Positions 53,863 through 63,731 of a stretch of 64,000 bases of DNA are shown piece after piece. The first letter of the stretch is position 1. Each line of letters begins with the position of its first letter. The position numbers and the translations under genes were made by a program. The notes beneath the pieces were generated by a model, which was not told the DNA's origin, ran no database searches, and saw only the letters and a list, made by a program, of their open reading frames with translations. Source of the stretch: Botryobacter ruber (GTDB lineage: Bacteria > Bacteroidota > Bacteroidia > Cytophagales > Hymenobacteraceae); the NCBI RefSeq assembly GCF_003347595.2, contig NZ_QCZK02000035.1, forward strand, positions 205,590 to 269,589, read 5' to 3'.

Positions 53863-56310
53863 ATGAATAAACATCTTACACTACTCGCCGCTGCACTGCT
53901 ACTGGTGTGTTGCTGCTTCGAAGGGAGTGCCCAGAAGTTAGCCACTAATAACAGGCGACAGCTTTTAGACTACAACTGGAAATTCTCACTGGGCGACCAA
54001 CCCGAAGCAAGTGAAAAGGTTTTTGACGATAAAAACTGGCGGGCGCTCGATTTGCCACACGACTGGAGTATAGAAGGAAAGCTGGACCCGAAGCACCCGA
54101 TGGGCAACGACGGCGGTTATTTCCCGGCCGGGATCGGGTGGTACCGCAAAACGTTCAAGGCCCCGTCTGCCTGGAAGGGGAAGCAGGTTTCGGTTTACTT
54201 CGAAGGCGTTTACATGAATTCCGAAGTGTTCATCAACGGAAAATCACTTGGGGTGCGTCCTTATGGCTACTCCTCTTTCTTCTACGACCTTACACCATAC
54301 CTGCAGTACGGGAAGGAAAATGTTATTGCTGTCCGTGTTGATAATGCTCAGCAGAAGAATAGCAGGTGGTACAGCGGTTCCGGTATTTACCGCCATGTTT
54401 GGCTTACGGTAACCAACCCTGTTCACATCGGCCAGTGGGGCGTAGCCATCTCAACGCCCGGGGTAAGCAGGGAGAAGGCAACTGTTCAGGTAAAAACGCT
54501 GGTTAAAAATGATAAGAAATCGTCGCAGCGCATTGTTGTCTCTACACAACTGACCGATAAAAGTGGCAAAAGTGCTGGCAAAGGGGATGCGGAAGTTACA
54601 GTACCAGCCAATGGCGAGAAAGAAGTGGTTCAGTCCATCATAGTAGAGAAGCCTGGGCTATGGTCTCCTGAAACGCCAGTGCTGTATGAGGCACAGGTAA
54701 AGCTGGTGAAAGGCCGGTCCACGCTCGACGAAGTCAATAATTCTTTTGGTATTCGTTCCATTGCGTTCAGTACCGAGAAGGGCTTTCAATTAAATGGGGA
54801 GACGGTCATTCTTAACGGAGGCTGTGTGCACCATGACAACGGCATTTTGGGAGCAGCTGCATACGACAGGGCAGAGTATAAAAAAGTGGAGCTGCTGAAA
54901 GCAGCAGGTTTTAATGCTGTTCGCACTGCTCACAATCCGCCATCGGAAGCATTTCTGGACGCTTGCGACAGGCTGGGACTTATCGTGATGGACGAATCGT
55001 TTGACGGCTGGCGGGAAAGCAAAACGCCACACGATTATGCCAAACATTTTGATAAGTGGTGGCAGCAGGACATTGAGGCGATGGTCCTGCGCGACCGTAA
55101 CCATCCGTCTATTGTTTTCTGGAGCACAGGCAACGAGATTATCGAACGAAAGAAGCCCGAAGCAGTTGAAACAGCTACTATGCTGGCCAGTCATGTACGC
55201 AAACTTGACCCGACACGCCCGGTAACCTCCGCCATGACTACCTGGGACAATGACTGGGAGATATTCGATCCATTATTTGCTGCACATGATATCGGGGGCT
55301 ATAACTACCAGTTGCACCGGGCTGCCTCCGACCATGCGCGTGTGCCTGCCCGGATTATAGTTCAGACAGAATCGTACCCAAGAGATGCATTTGCTAACTG
55401 GAAGCTGGTGCAGGAGCACCCGTATATCATCGGCGACTTCGTCTGGACGGCTATGGATTACCTGGGTGAATCAAGCATCGGCCGCTACTATTATACTGGT
55501 GAAAAAGCAGGACAACACTGGGAAGGGGACTTCTTTCCGTGGCATGGAGCATACTGCGGCGACATTGACCTGATAGGCTGGCGAAAACCAATTTCGCACT
55601 ACCGGGATTTGCTGTACAATGAAGATAAAAAACTGTATATGGCTGTAAAAGAGCCGAGCGGTTACTTTGGAGAAATAAAAGAAACCATGTGGTCGGTGTG
55701 GCCCACCTGGGAAAGCTGGAACTGGCCCGGCCACGAAGGCAAGGAGATACAAGTGGAAGTATATTCCAGGCATCCGAAAGTTAGACTTTACCTGAACGAC
55801 AAACTTATCGGGGAAAAGCAGACGGCCAAAGAGCAGGAGTTTAAAGCTGTGTTTACGTTGCCTTATGCGGCAGGTACTTTAAAAGCAGTAGGTGTTGCCG
55901 GAGATAAGGAAGTAGAGTCGAGAAAATTAAAAACCGCCGGAAAAGCAAGCAGGATAAAGTTGGTTGCCGACCGGACAGAACTACAGGCTGACGGGCAGGA
56001 TTTAGCTTATGTAATGGTTGAGGTAACCGATGCCGAAGGAAATATTGAACCCAATGCCGAAAACCTGCTCCAGTTCAACGTGACAGGAGAAGGCGTGATT
56101 GCCGCAGTTGGAAATGCCAATCTGAAAGACGCCGATTCTTATGCAGGCAACGAGCGCAAAGCCTGGAAAGGACGTGCCATGGTTATCCTGAAAAGCACGC
56201 AGAATGCCGGCGAGATCAGACTGGAAGTAAGTTCGCCGGGTTTGGAGCGAGAAACGGTCATCATCAGGACCGGGAAAAGCAAATCTCCCACAGGCTTGAG
56301 TTACAAATGA
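53863..56310 (+). CDS. GH2-family beta-galactosidase-like enzyme
   Basis: Secreted GH2 enzyme of 815 residues. Signal LLLVCCCFEGSAQ; the cysteines would also allow lipid anchoring. Order: jelly-roll (about 30-190; DLPHDWSIEG, GIGWYRKTF), Ig-like, catalytic barrel (about 300-590), DUF4982 and a C-terminal invasin-like domain (about 695-800; ADRTELQADGQDLAYVMVEV). Acid/base Glu425 in STGNEI and likely nucleophile Glu503 in QTESYP, before FVWTAMDYLGE. This architecture is typical of Bacteroidota beta-galactosidases. It starts a GH2-GH97-GH43 run. Confidence 0.92.
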   Translation: MNKHLTLLAAALLLVCCCFEGSAQKLATNNRRQLLDYNWKFSLGDQPEASEKVFDDKNWRALDLPHDWSIEGKLDPKHPMGNDGGYFPAGIGWYRKTFKAPSAWKGKQVSVYFEGVYMNSEVFINGKSLGVRPYGYSSFFYDLTPYLQYGKENVIAVRVDNAQQKNSRWYSGSGIYRHVWLTVTNPVHIGQWGVAISTPGVSREKATVQVKTLVKNDKKSSQRIVVSTQLTDKSGKSAGKGDAEVTVPANGEKEVVQSIIVEKPGLWSPETPVLYEAQVKLVKGRSTLDEVNNSFGIRSIAFSTEKGFQLNGETVILNGGCVHHDNGILGAAAYDRAEYKKVELLKAAGFNAVRTAHNPPSEAFLDACDRLGLIVMDESFDGWRESKTPHDYAKHFDKWWQQDIEAMVLRDRNHPSIVFWSTGNEIIERKKPEAVETATMLASHVRKLDPTRPVTSAMTTWDNDWEIFDPLFAAHDIGGYNYQLHRAASDHARVPARIIVQTESYPRDAFANWKLVQEHPYIIGDFVWTAMDYLGESSIGRYYYTGEKAGQHWEGDFFPWHGAYCGDIDLIGWRKPISHYRDLLYNEDKKLYMAVKEPSGYFGEIKETMWSVWPTWESWNWPGHEGKEIQVEVYSRHPKVRLYLNDKLIGEKQTAKEQEFKAVFTLPYAAGTLKAVGVAGDKEVESRKLKTAGKASRIKLVADRTELQADGQDLAYVMVEVTDAEGNIEPNAENLLQFNVTGEGVIAAVGNANLKDADSYAGNERKAWKGRAMVILKSTQNAGEIRLEVSSPGLERETVIIRTGKSKSPTGLSYK

Positions 56311-56354
56311 AAACCCGGCGGGTTTAGGGACTAAATATTTAAAGCAAAAAAAGA

Positions 56355-56384
56355 GCAGCAGAGGCTGTGGTGGCAGGTGCAGTG
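56355..56384 (+). repeat. Dispersed intergenic repeat, copy 18
   Basis: 45 bp after the GH2 stop; core identical to copy 19. Confidence 0.85.
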
Positions 56385-56547
56385 CATTTAAAAAAGTAAG
56401 AGTACTTAGTGTTTGATATGTTCATCTGGTCATACCTGGAGTGCCTGGCTGCTACACGGCATAAAAGATTACTACTATTTTATATCAGGAAAAATTTAAA
56501 ACTTGCTGTAGTCAGTTCTTTGGCATAGGTAGTACAACAACATACTC

Positions 56548-58536
56548 ATGAAAATTAAAAGCACAAGCAGATTATTTAAGTTCGTTCTTAACTTATTGAT
56601 AATGCTTCCGGTCCTGGCCCAGGCCCGGCAGGGAAATGTTGCTAGCCCCAATAAGCAGTTACAAGTTGATGTTTTTGTACAAAATGGTCAGCCATTCTAT
56701 CATGTGACTTATGGCGGGGAGGCAGTTCTGGAAAATTCTCCTCTTGGTCTGACCACCAATCTGGTGAATTACGCCACTGAGCTTAGCTGGGTGGGCGCAG
56801 AGGGCGGTGCCATCGACCAGGAGTACAGCCTGGAAAAAATTAAGCGTTCCAGAATCCGTTACCAGGCCAATACACTGGTTTGTTCCTTAAAGAACAAAGA
56901 CGGCAAATTATTTAAAGTTGAGTTCCGGGTTAGTAACAACAATATCGCCTTCCGGTATGAGCTTCCCGAGTCTGAAGGTCCGCTGGCACTTGTGGTGGAA
57001 AAAGAAGCTACCGGCTTTAATTTGCCGCAGCATGCTAAAGGATTCCTGACACCCCAGTCGAAAAGCATGGTTGGTTATGCACGGACAAAGCCAAGTTATG
57101 AGGAGGGGTATCAGATTGAACAGGACATTGCTGCCCGTTCTGCAGATGGGATGGGGTATACATTTCCCTGTCTGTTTCGGATTGGCGAAAAATGGGCACT
57201 GATTTCGGAAACAGGCGTACAGGGACTTTATTGCGGCTCCCATTTAAGCGACCCAACTCCTGACGGGACTTACACCATCGCATTCCCGGACGAAATGGAA
57301 AACAACGGCTTCGGAAGCACCGGAGCCGCTATCGGTCTTCCTGCCACTACCCCCTGGCGCACCATTACAGTAGGCAACAACCTGAAGCCTGTTGTAGAAA
57401 CTACCATTCCTTTTGATGTGGTAGAACCGTTGTATGAGCCTTCCATCAAGTATACGTACGGCAAAGGCACCTGGAGCTGGATCATGTGGCAGGACAACAG
57501 CATGAACTACGACGACCAGGTAAAATACATTGACCTGGCTGCGCAACTCAAGTATAAATTTATTTTGATAGATGCGTTGTGGGACAAGCAGATTGGCTAC
57601 CAGCGCATGGAAGAACTGATTGCCTATGCAAAGTCAAAAGATGTGGGTGTTTTCCTCTGGTACAACTCCAACGGTGTAGCCAACGATGCGCCTCAAACCC
57701 CGAAAAATAAAATGAACACCGCCATTGCCCGCAAAAAGGAAATGCAGTGGATGAAGAAAAACGGGGTGAAAGGCATTAAGGTGGATTTCTTTGGAGGCGA
57801 CAAGCAGGAAACCATGCGCTTGTACGAAGATATTCTGTCGGATGCAAATGATTATGAGCTGATGGTAATTTTTCATGGTACAACCCTGCCGAGAGGATGG
57901 GAGCGTATGTTCCCGAACTATGTAGGCAGCGAAGCCGTGCTGGCTTCTGAAAACCTGATGTTCACCCAGCGTGCCAATGACATGGAAGCTTTTCATGCCA
58001 CGCTACATCCGTTTATCCGGAATGCTGTGGGCAGCATGGAGTTTGGCGGTGTGGTATTGAACAAGCGCTACAACCGCACCAACGATGGGGGTAACCACAG
58101 GAGAACAACGGATGCCTTTCAGTTGGCAACCGCCGTGCTTTTCCAGAACCCGGTCCAGTTTTTTGCCCTCACGCCCAATAACCTGCAGGATGCACCTGGT
58201 TTCGCCGTTGATTTTATGAAACAGGTTCCTACTACCTGGGACGAAACAGTTTTCATTGACGGGTATCCGGGAAAGTATTGTGTGTTGGCAAGGCAGCATG
58301 AGGGGGAGTGGTACGTGGCCGGCATCAATGCCCAGAAAGAAGCTGTTCAGTTAAAAGTCAAACTCCCGATGCTGGCAGGCAAGGAATTGCAGTTCTATGG
58401 CGACAACCCCGGTGGAACAAGTTACCTGAAAAAGCTGAAAGTAGATAAAAAGGGCGAAGTGAAAATTACCATCCAGCCGCAAGGCGGGGTTGTTCTAGTG
58501 AATAAAAAAGAAGGCAACATGACGAGTGCCAGGTAG
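56548..58536 (+). CDS. GH97-family glycosidase, probably retaining
   Basis: Exported GH97 enzyme of 662 residues, the usual length. An N-terminal super-sandwich (about 30-280), a barrel (about 285-560) with TWSWIMWQDNSMNYDDQ, and a C-terminal sandwich. KGIKVDFFGGD carries Asp413 where retaining GH97 alpha-galactosidases have their nucleophile; inverting members such as SusB use glutamates elsewhere. FHGTTLPRGWERMFPNYVGSEA is also conserved. An alpha-galactosidase role fits the beta-galactosidase next door, but this is inference. Confidence 0.9.
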   Translation: MKIKSTSRLFKFVLNLLIMLPVLAQARQGNVASPNKQLQVDVFVQNGQPFYHVTYGGEAVLENSPLGLTTNLVNYATELSWVGAEGGAIDQEYSLEKIKRSRIRYQANTLVCSLKNKDGKLFKVEFRVSNNNIAFRYELPESEGPLALVVEKEATGFNLPQHAKGFLTPQSKSMVGYARTKPSYEEGYQIEQDIAARSADGMGYTFPCLFRIGEKWALISETGVQGLYCGSHLSDPTPDGTYTIAFPDEMENNGFGSTGAAIGLPATTPWRTITVGNNLKPVVETTIPFDVVEPLYEPSIKYTYGKGTWSWIMWQDNSMNYDDQVKYIDLAAQLKYKFILIDALWDKQIGYQRMEELIAYAKSKDVGVFLWYNSNGVANDAPQTPKNKMNTAIARKKEMQWMKKNGVKGIKVDFFGGDKQETMRLYEDILSDANDYELMVIFHGTTLPRGWERMFPNYVGSEAVLASENLMFTQRANDMEAFHATLHPFIRNAVGSMEFGGVVLNKRYNRTNDGGNHRRTTDAFQLATAVLFQNPVQFFALTPNNLQDAPGFAVDFMKQVPTTWDETVFIDGYPGKYCVLARQHEGEWYVAGINAQKEAVQLKVKLPMLAGKELQFYGDNPGGTSYLKKLKVDKKGEVKITIQPQGGVVLVNKKEGNMTSAR

Positions 58537-58539
58537 AGG

Positions 58540-58567
58540 CAGCAGAGGCTGTGGTGGCAGGTGCAGT
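58540..58567 (+). repeat. Dispersed intergenic repeat, copy 19
   Basis: Begins 3 bp after the GH97 stop codon. Confidence 0.85.
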
Positions 58568-58834
58568 TACACATTTTATGATTTGAAATTTTGTATTATA
58601 AATTGTAATTGTTGTTGTTTTTCTTTTCCTTTATTTAGTGCTTGCTCTTGATGGGCAGCGGTACAGCTTGCTATTGTGGCACGTGTCCAAACCAGTTAAG
58701 TAAGCAGCAACGGGCGTGAACAGTTTGGAAGGAGCGAGCGGAAAGAGAGGTTTGGGATACAGCATTAAGCCTCTTCTTCCGAACATATTTAATACAGAAT
58801 GGGAAGTACTTATTACAGACTTATTAACCATACT

Positions 58835-59836
58835 ATGAGCTATAAAAGCGTCTTACTTCTACTGGCCTTCTTCACCAGCAGCCTGGCTCCCGTATTTTCA
58901 CAAAACCGGGAGCCGGTGCTAAAAACGGATGTGCCCCTGGATTCTATCCGCCTGAGCGACCCCGCAATCCTGGCTGACAAAAAAACAAGTATGTACTACA
59001 TGACCGGCACAGGCGGAATGCTGTGGAAAAGCAAGGACCTGAAAAAATGGACTGGCCCCTACAAGGTTGTAAAGACCGACCCGGACTCGTGGATGGGGAA
59101 GAGCCCGATGATCTGGGCGGCAGAGCTGCACCAGTACAAAGGCAAATACTACTATTTCGCTACCTTCACAAACCGCGATGTGAAAATTGATACGGTGCGG
59201 GGAAATGTGATCGAGCGCCGGGCCAGTCATATTTTGGTCAGTGACAAACCCGACGGACCTTATGTGCCCATGCAGGACCCAACCTACCTGCCTGCCGGCA
59301 AACCTACCTTAGATGGTACTTTTTGGGTAGATAAAGACGGAAAGCCTTACATGGTGTACTGTTACGAATGGCTGCAAAACTGGGACGGCACCATCGAAAA
59401 AATAGAGTTGAAACCAGACTTAAGCGGATCGGTAGGCGAAGGTAAACTGCTTTTCCGGGCAAGCGAGTCTCCCTGGAGTAAGGAACGTGACGAAGCCGGT
59501 AACATTATTCCGAATAAAGTAACCGACGGGCCCTGGCTGTTCCGCACCAAAACAGGGAAACTCGGCATGCTGTGGACCAGCTGGATTCATAACATATACA
59601 CGCAAGGCATAGCCTATTCCGAGAGCGGCACCCTCGATGGTCCCTGGATACACGAAAAAGACCCGATAACACCGCCCGATTACGGACACGGCATGTTGTT
59701 CCGTACGTTTAAAGGTAAGCTGCTGCTGTCGGTGCACAGCCACAAAGAAGATAAGAACGGGCGCTACATCCGCATTCCGACATTGTTTGAAGTGGACGAT
59801 TCAGGGGATAAGCTAAGAGTGGGTAGGCCGTTGTAA
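58835..59836 (+). CDS. GH43-like glycosidase with Asp at the acid position
   Basis: Secreted propeller enzyme of 333 residues with signal LAPVFSQ. The base Asp is in RLSDPAIL and the second Asp in TLDGTFWVD. At the place of the general acid, where the family has Glu-Gly-Pro, it reads VTDGPWLF, so Glu is replaced by Asp. The four other GH43 enzymes in the window keep Glu. ATG at 58835 precedes the signal; the upstream ATG at 58799 adds a polar tail. It could be a slow or altered-specificity enzyme. Confidence 0.85.
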   Translation: MSYKSVLLLLAFFTSSLAPVFSQNREPVLKTDVPLDSIRLSDPAILADKKTSMYYMTGTGGMLWKSKDLKKWTGPYKVVKTDPDSWMGKSPMIWAAELHQYKGKYYYFATFTNRDVKIDTVRGNVIERRASHILVSDKPDGPYVPMQDPTYLPAGKPTLDGTFWVDKDGKPYMVYCYEWLQNWDGTIEKIELKPDLSGSVGEGKLLFRASESPWSKERDEAGNIIPNKVTDGPWLFRTKTGKLGMLWTSWIHNIYTQGIAYSESGTLDGPWIHEKDPITPPDYGHGMLFRTFKGKLLLSVHSHKEDKNGRYIRIPTLFEVDDSGDKLRVGRPL

Positions 59837-60056
59837 TTTAACCTGAAGCGCTACAAGTTTTCTCCCACTACCATCAACTTAATTCTTTTGTTGTCATTGA
59901 TACTTTTCCCGAAGCGAGAGCCAAAGGGAGCCAGCGTAGTTGTGAGAGATCTGATAGGTTAATCTTGCTTCAACAGATTTCTCCTTTCAGTCGAAATGAC
60001 AGTTTTTTTGTTTTTTAGTTGACGGCATTGTGGGCTCTTCTCTGCTCAACTTTTTG

Positions 60057-60105
60057 CAAAACACCTTTAGCGGCCTTACACTGCAAGGCCGCTAAAGGTG
60101 TTTTG
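60057..60105 (+). terminator. Terminator after GH43 gene
   Basis: Perfect 21-bp stem (arms 60057-60077 and 60085-60105; CAAAACACC..GGTGTTTTG at the base) with loop ACACTGC, then TTCTT. It reads well in both directions. Confidence 0.8.
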
Positions 60106-60110
60106 TTCTT

Positions 60111-60137
60111 CTGCACCCGCCACCAAAGCCACTGCTC
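60111..60137 (-). repeat. Dispersed intergenic repeat, copy 20
   Basis: Inverted copy (CTGCACCCGCCACCAAAGCC) directly beside the terminator. Read on the minus strand, repeat, GAACAAAA and hairpin follow in the same order as for copy 10. Confidence 0.75.
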
Positions 60138-60295
60138 TTTTGCAGGAGTTGATGTTGCAGACCTTTGTAAGCTCTCCTTTAAACCTGCTTCCCCTCAATG
60201 ACTGCCAGCACTGCTCTGAGGTAACGCCGCAGTATGCGGAAGTCTACTGTTTGCAGAGGGCCCGGAGTGGAGCAGTTTTTAATAAATAAAAAATA

Positions 60296-60353
60296 CCCCT
60301 CTGTCTTTTGAAATCTGGCCCCCCTTACGAATCAGAGCAAGAGTATAAATTTG
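60296..60353 (+). promoter_or_regulatory. Paired C-tract promoter F
   Basis: C-tracts at 60296-60299 and 60319-60324 start 23 bp apart; the perfect -7 element TAAATTTG (60346-60353) starts 27 bp after the second. Just downstream, AACAAACGTTTGGT resembles TACAAATGTTTGGT at the same place in promoter G. Confidence 0.75.
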
Positions 60354-60528
60354 TCTAACAAACGTTTGGTAGTTAGGCCTGGCTACACACTATTCACTTA
60401 CCTTTACCTATTGCTTAAGGAATTCTCTCTATTGCTTTGGGTGTGACATCCCATGACTTTTAGCCTGTTACAGCTATTTTAATAAGTAGCTGCTAAAACA
60501 ACTTTTCACAGTATAACTAAAAAGTTCA

Positions 60529-63500
60529 ATGAGAAAAAATATTACCTTAGTAATGTTGCTGTTGTTTGGATTTGGAACCACCAAAATTAATGCACAAACA
60601 ACCAGCACGAGCAGCACCATAGTTGCCCATCCTATTCCGCACCGTGTGGTGCCTTTCAGCCTGACAGCCCCCGGTATATCCAAAACAATAAGCTTCGGAG
60701 CAGACCTTGCCTGGCCTGACGAACAGAATTTCCGGCGGGCCATCCGCTTCATGGGGCTCAACCAGGTAGATATTGTACGAGCTTCCTTTCAGCCCACCTA
60801 TCCGCTGGTTAACGGCCAGGACCTGACCCAGGAGCAGCTGAACGACCTCAACTGGCGGCTCCACCTGATTAATACCTATGTTGGCCCCAATACAAAACTG
60901 GCCCTGAACTGTGATCACCCCTCGGTGGATCCCTGGTACGTGGGTTACCCTGATCGCTGGGAGAAGCTGATCCAGGTATCGGCTCAACGGTATCTGGATG
61001 CCGGGCACAGTGTGATAACAGTGGGTGCCTTTAATGAGCCCGATTATGGATGGGGGCAGGGGTCCCAGCAGGATATGTATAATATTACAGCCCTGCTGAA
61101 GAACAACCCGTTTTTCAGCAACATACGCCTCTCCGGAGGCAATACCCTGAACTGCGATGCCGCATTGGATTGGTACAACTTCCTTAAACCTGCCGGAGTG
61201 AACGAGGGAAATACCCACCAACTGGCAGGCAGTTTTGATAGCTTTGCTAATTTCTTCCAAACCGTCAGGGCCAATGGCCACCATGCTACCGACGATGAAC
61301 TGCATAATGTAGTGGAAGGCCTGGTAGGCTATGAATACGGGATGCAGACCGGTATCTGGTGGGGACCAGCAGAGCTGGCACGGGGCGAGATGGTGAAGGC
61401 CTTTGACGGGCAGCGATTAGGCTATGCTGAGCACCGGCCAAACTGGACGGCAGCAGCGGTTTACCGTACCCCTGAGGGGAAGATTCAGGCTTTCGGCGGC
61501 ACCTCCGAGCGGCAGGCGGTCACCACCACTTATAATTACATATCCAAAGACCGGGTGGTGTACTACGACGGAATCGGTCCGCAGCGGGAGTTTGTACTGG
61601 AAATGCCGGGCGGTACCGGTTACCAGAGCGGGCAGACCAATGCCGAAAGGGTAATCAACATCACCTGGGGCGAAGACATTCAACCCGCCATCAGCGGGCG
61701 CTACAAATTAGTAAATCGCGTGAGCGGCCAGGTACTGCAGGTGGACGGAACCGGTGACGGCGCCAATGCCCTGCTCGGCAGCTACGCGGGCGCAAGTACC
61801 CAGCAATGGGATGTGACGCCTGTTGACGCACGCGTTGGAGGTGACTTCAGCTATTACCGCATCAAGCCTGCCTTCAGTAGTACGATGTCATTAGACCTGA
61901 ATAACTACTCCCTGGACAATGGGGCCAACATCGGCCTGTGGACCTTAGGTGGGTGGGGCGGTAATCAGCAGTGGTACCTGGACTATGCCGGGGACGGCTG
62001 GTTCTATATCCGAAGCAGGGAAAGCTCTTATTGTGTTAATGCCGATGGAAGCGGAAATGTAATACAGTGGGAAAAGAATGGCAGTCCGAACCAGCAATGG
62101 CGTCTGCTTCCTGTAGGAGCGCCTATAGAGTTTACCGCGCCCAGTGCACCGGGTAACCTGGTGGCCACAGCGAATGCGGAGTCTGTACGGCTGGAGTGGA
62201 CTGCCAGTCCGGAAGCGGACGTAGCAGGCTACACTATTTTCCGTAAAGAGTCAGCCTCAGGAGAGTACAACACCATCGCCCGCAATGTAACTACCACCTC
62301 TTTTGTGGACAACTCGGCTACGTTAGGGGTGCAGTATTTTTACAAAATCAAAGCAGTGGACGGCTCCCTGAACCGCTCGGCTTACTCCTCTGAAGTATCG
62401 GCAACACCTACTGGTGCCAATGCGCTGGTAGCCCACTACCAGTTCGAGGACAACCTCCTGGACGGCTCCGTCAACCTGAACCACAGCGCCAAGCTGGGCG
62501 GCACATCATATGTTGCAGGCAAGGTTGGTCCCAAAGCAATAGCGCTCAACGGCACGGATGCCTTCGTACAGCTGCCGGCCGATGTAGCCAACCAGCAGGA
62601 GATTACAATTGCCACGTGGGTTTACTGGAACGGGGGTGGGGCCTGGCAACGCATCTTCGATTTTGGCAACAGCACGGCCGAAAACATGTTTTTAACCCCT
62701 GGCTCAGGAGCAGGAACCTTGCGGTTTGCCATTAAGAATGGTGGCGGGGAACAAATGCTGGACGCTCCCGCATTGCCTACAGGGCAATGGTCGCACGTGG
62801 CGGTAACACTGGGGGCATTCGGTGGACGCCTGTATGTAAATGGCACATTGGTAGCGGAGTCTAATACTGTTACCATCAGCCCCCTGGACTTCAAACCGGT
62901 GCTGAACTACATCGGCCGCAGCCAATATCCTGACCCGCTGTTGAATGGCCGTATCGACGATTTCAGGGTGTACAACTATGCCTTGTCAGCAACCGAAGTT
63001 GCGCAGCTGGCAGCAGTAATAGCTTCGTCTGCTCATGTTGCCTCTATTACGACAGGAACCGCAGCTGCGCCTAAAGGTGCGAAGTATGGTACGGTTCAGG
63101 TAGCTATCCAGGATAACCTGGGTAGTGCTGCTGCTGGAGCAACCGTGGCAGGTACTTTCAGCGGAACGTTTAATGAAACGGTATCCGGGGTGACCGGCAC
63201 AGATGGTAAGGTAACATTGCAAACAACAGCAACGGCAAAAATTGTTTCTACTGTTGATTTCTGTGTAGATAATGTTACCCATGCCTCACTGACGTATGAC
63301 GCTGCGGCTAACCAGATTACCTGTACGAATCCTTCTGCAAGTACAACCAGTGCGATAGCTATACAGGATTCGGAAGGCATCAACATTTATCCGAATCCTG
63401 CAAGTGACGTCCTGAACATTAACTTCAATAGCTTTAATAAGGAAAAAGTACAAGTCAGTATCATGGACCTGTCCGGCAGGACTTTAATAGATGTTCAATT

Positions 63501-63612
63501 GACGGAGGCTCACAATCAGCTTAATCTAAGTAAGCTTGAATCTGGTGTCTATATTGTAAAAGTTAAAAGAGGGTCCGGAGAGATGAGTAACTATAAAATT
63601 GTCAGAAACTAA
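60529..63612 (+). CDS. Modular T9SS-secreted protein with unclassified GH-A-like domain
   Basis: Secreted protein of 1027 residues. Signal GTTKINAQ, then a domain of about 350 residues that looks like a clan GH-A barrel: Glu170 in AFNEPDYGWGQG could be acid/base, and Glu in VEGLVGYEYG (about 260-266) a nucleophile. I cannot assign it to a known family. Then come a ricin-type trefoil (about 388-535; three QQW repeats), a fibronectin III domain (about 537-630), a LamG/concanavalin-like domain (about 632-835), a Big-like domain (about 840-945) and a T9SS type A sorting domain (about 950-1027; INIYPNPASD, YKIVRN). It probably acts at the surface or outside the cell, as the first cutting enzyme on a large glycan. 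Promoter F is its own. Confidence 0.85.
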   Translation: MRKNITLVMLLLFGFGTTKINAQTTSTSSTIVAHPIPHRVVPFSLTAPGISKTISFGADLAWPDEQNFRRAIRFMGLNQVDIVRASFQPTYPLVNGQDLTQEQLNDLNWRLHLINTYVGPNTKLALNCDHPSVDPWYVGYPDRWEKLIQVSAQRYLDAGHSVITVGAFNEPDYGWGQGSQQDMYNITALLKNNPFFSNIRLSGGNTLNCDAALDWYNFLKPAGVNEGNTHQLAGSFDSFANFFQTVRANGHHATDDELHNVVEGLVGYEYGMQTGIWWGPAELARGEMVKAFDGQRLGYAEHRPNWTAAAVYRTPEGKIQAFGGTSERQAVTTTYNYISKDRVVYYDGIGPQREFVLEMPGGTGYQSGQTNAERVINITWGEDIQPAISGRYKLVNRVSGQVLQVDGTGDGANALLGSYAGASTQQWDVTPVDARVGGDFSYYRIKPAFSSTMSLDLNNYSLDNGANIGLWTLGGWGGNQQWYLDYAGDGWFYIRSRESSYCVNADGSGNVIQWEKNGSPNQQWRLLPVGAPIEFTAPSAPGNLVATANAESVRLEWTASPEADVAGYTIFRKESASGEYNTIARNVTTTSFVDNSATLGVQYFYKIKAVDGSLNRSAYSSEVSATPTGANALVAHYQFEDNLLDGSVNLNHSAKLGGTSYVAGKVGPKAIALNGTDAFVQLPADVANQQEITIATWVYWNGGGAWQRIFDFGNSTAENMFLTPGSGAGTLRFAIKNGGGEQMLDAPALPTGQWSHVAVTLGAFGGRLYVNGTLVAESNTVTISPLDFKPVLNYIGRSQYPDPLLNGRIDDFRVYNYALSATEVAQLAAVIASSAHVASITTGTAAAPKGAKYGTVQVAIQDNLGSAAAGATVAGTFSGTFNETVSGVTGTDGKVTLQTTATAKIVSTVDFCVDNVTHASLTYDAAANQITCTNPSASTTSAIAIQDSEGINIYPNPASDVLNINFNSFNKEKVQVSIMDLSGRTLIDVQLTEAHNQLNLSKLESGVYIVKVKRGSGEMSNYKIVRN

Positions 63613-63651
63613 ACCAGCCCTTTCCTGAAAAAGTTGAGGTTGATTAATGAG

Positions 63652-63691
63652 GTAAATCCTGTGGAGCGCTTTTCACAGGATTTACTTTTTT
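63652..63691 (+). terminator. Intrinsic terminator after the T9SS enzyme
   Basis: Perfect 12-bp stem GTAAATCCTGTG/CACAGGATTTAC with a 10-base loop, followed by six Ts. Confidence 0.85.
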
Positions 63692-63731
63692 GAATACGGA
63701 TTACAAATTCAAAGGGCCTGCTGGAAAGCTT

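Larger units (their letters stand above)
59837..60528. other. Intergenic region, 692 bp
   Basis: Holds a strong terminator, an inverted repeat copy and promoter F with a long leader. The stretch 59850-60000 has no feature I recognise. Short frames at 60019-60289 are made of terminator and repeat. Confidence 0.65.

Noticed and set aside
1004..60137. The dispersed repeat as a CRISPR array
   Set aside because: Copies are kilobases apart, in both orientations, with no regular spacers and no cas genes.
60019..60289. Two short open frames rich in Cys and His
   Set aside because: They read through the terminator and an inverted repeat copy; the Cys/His pattern is the translated repeat, not a zinc site.
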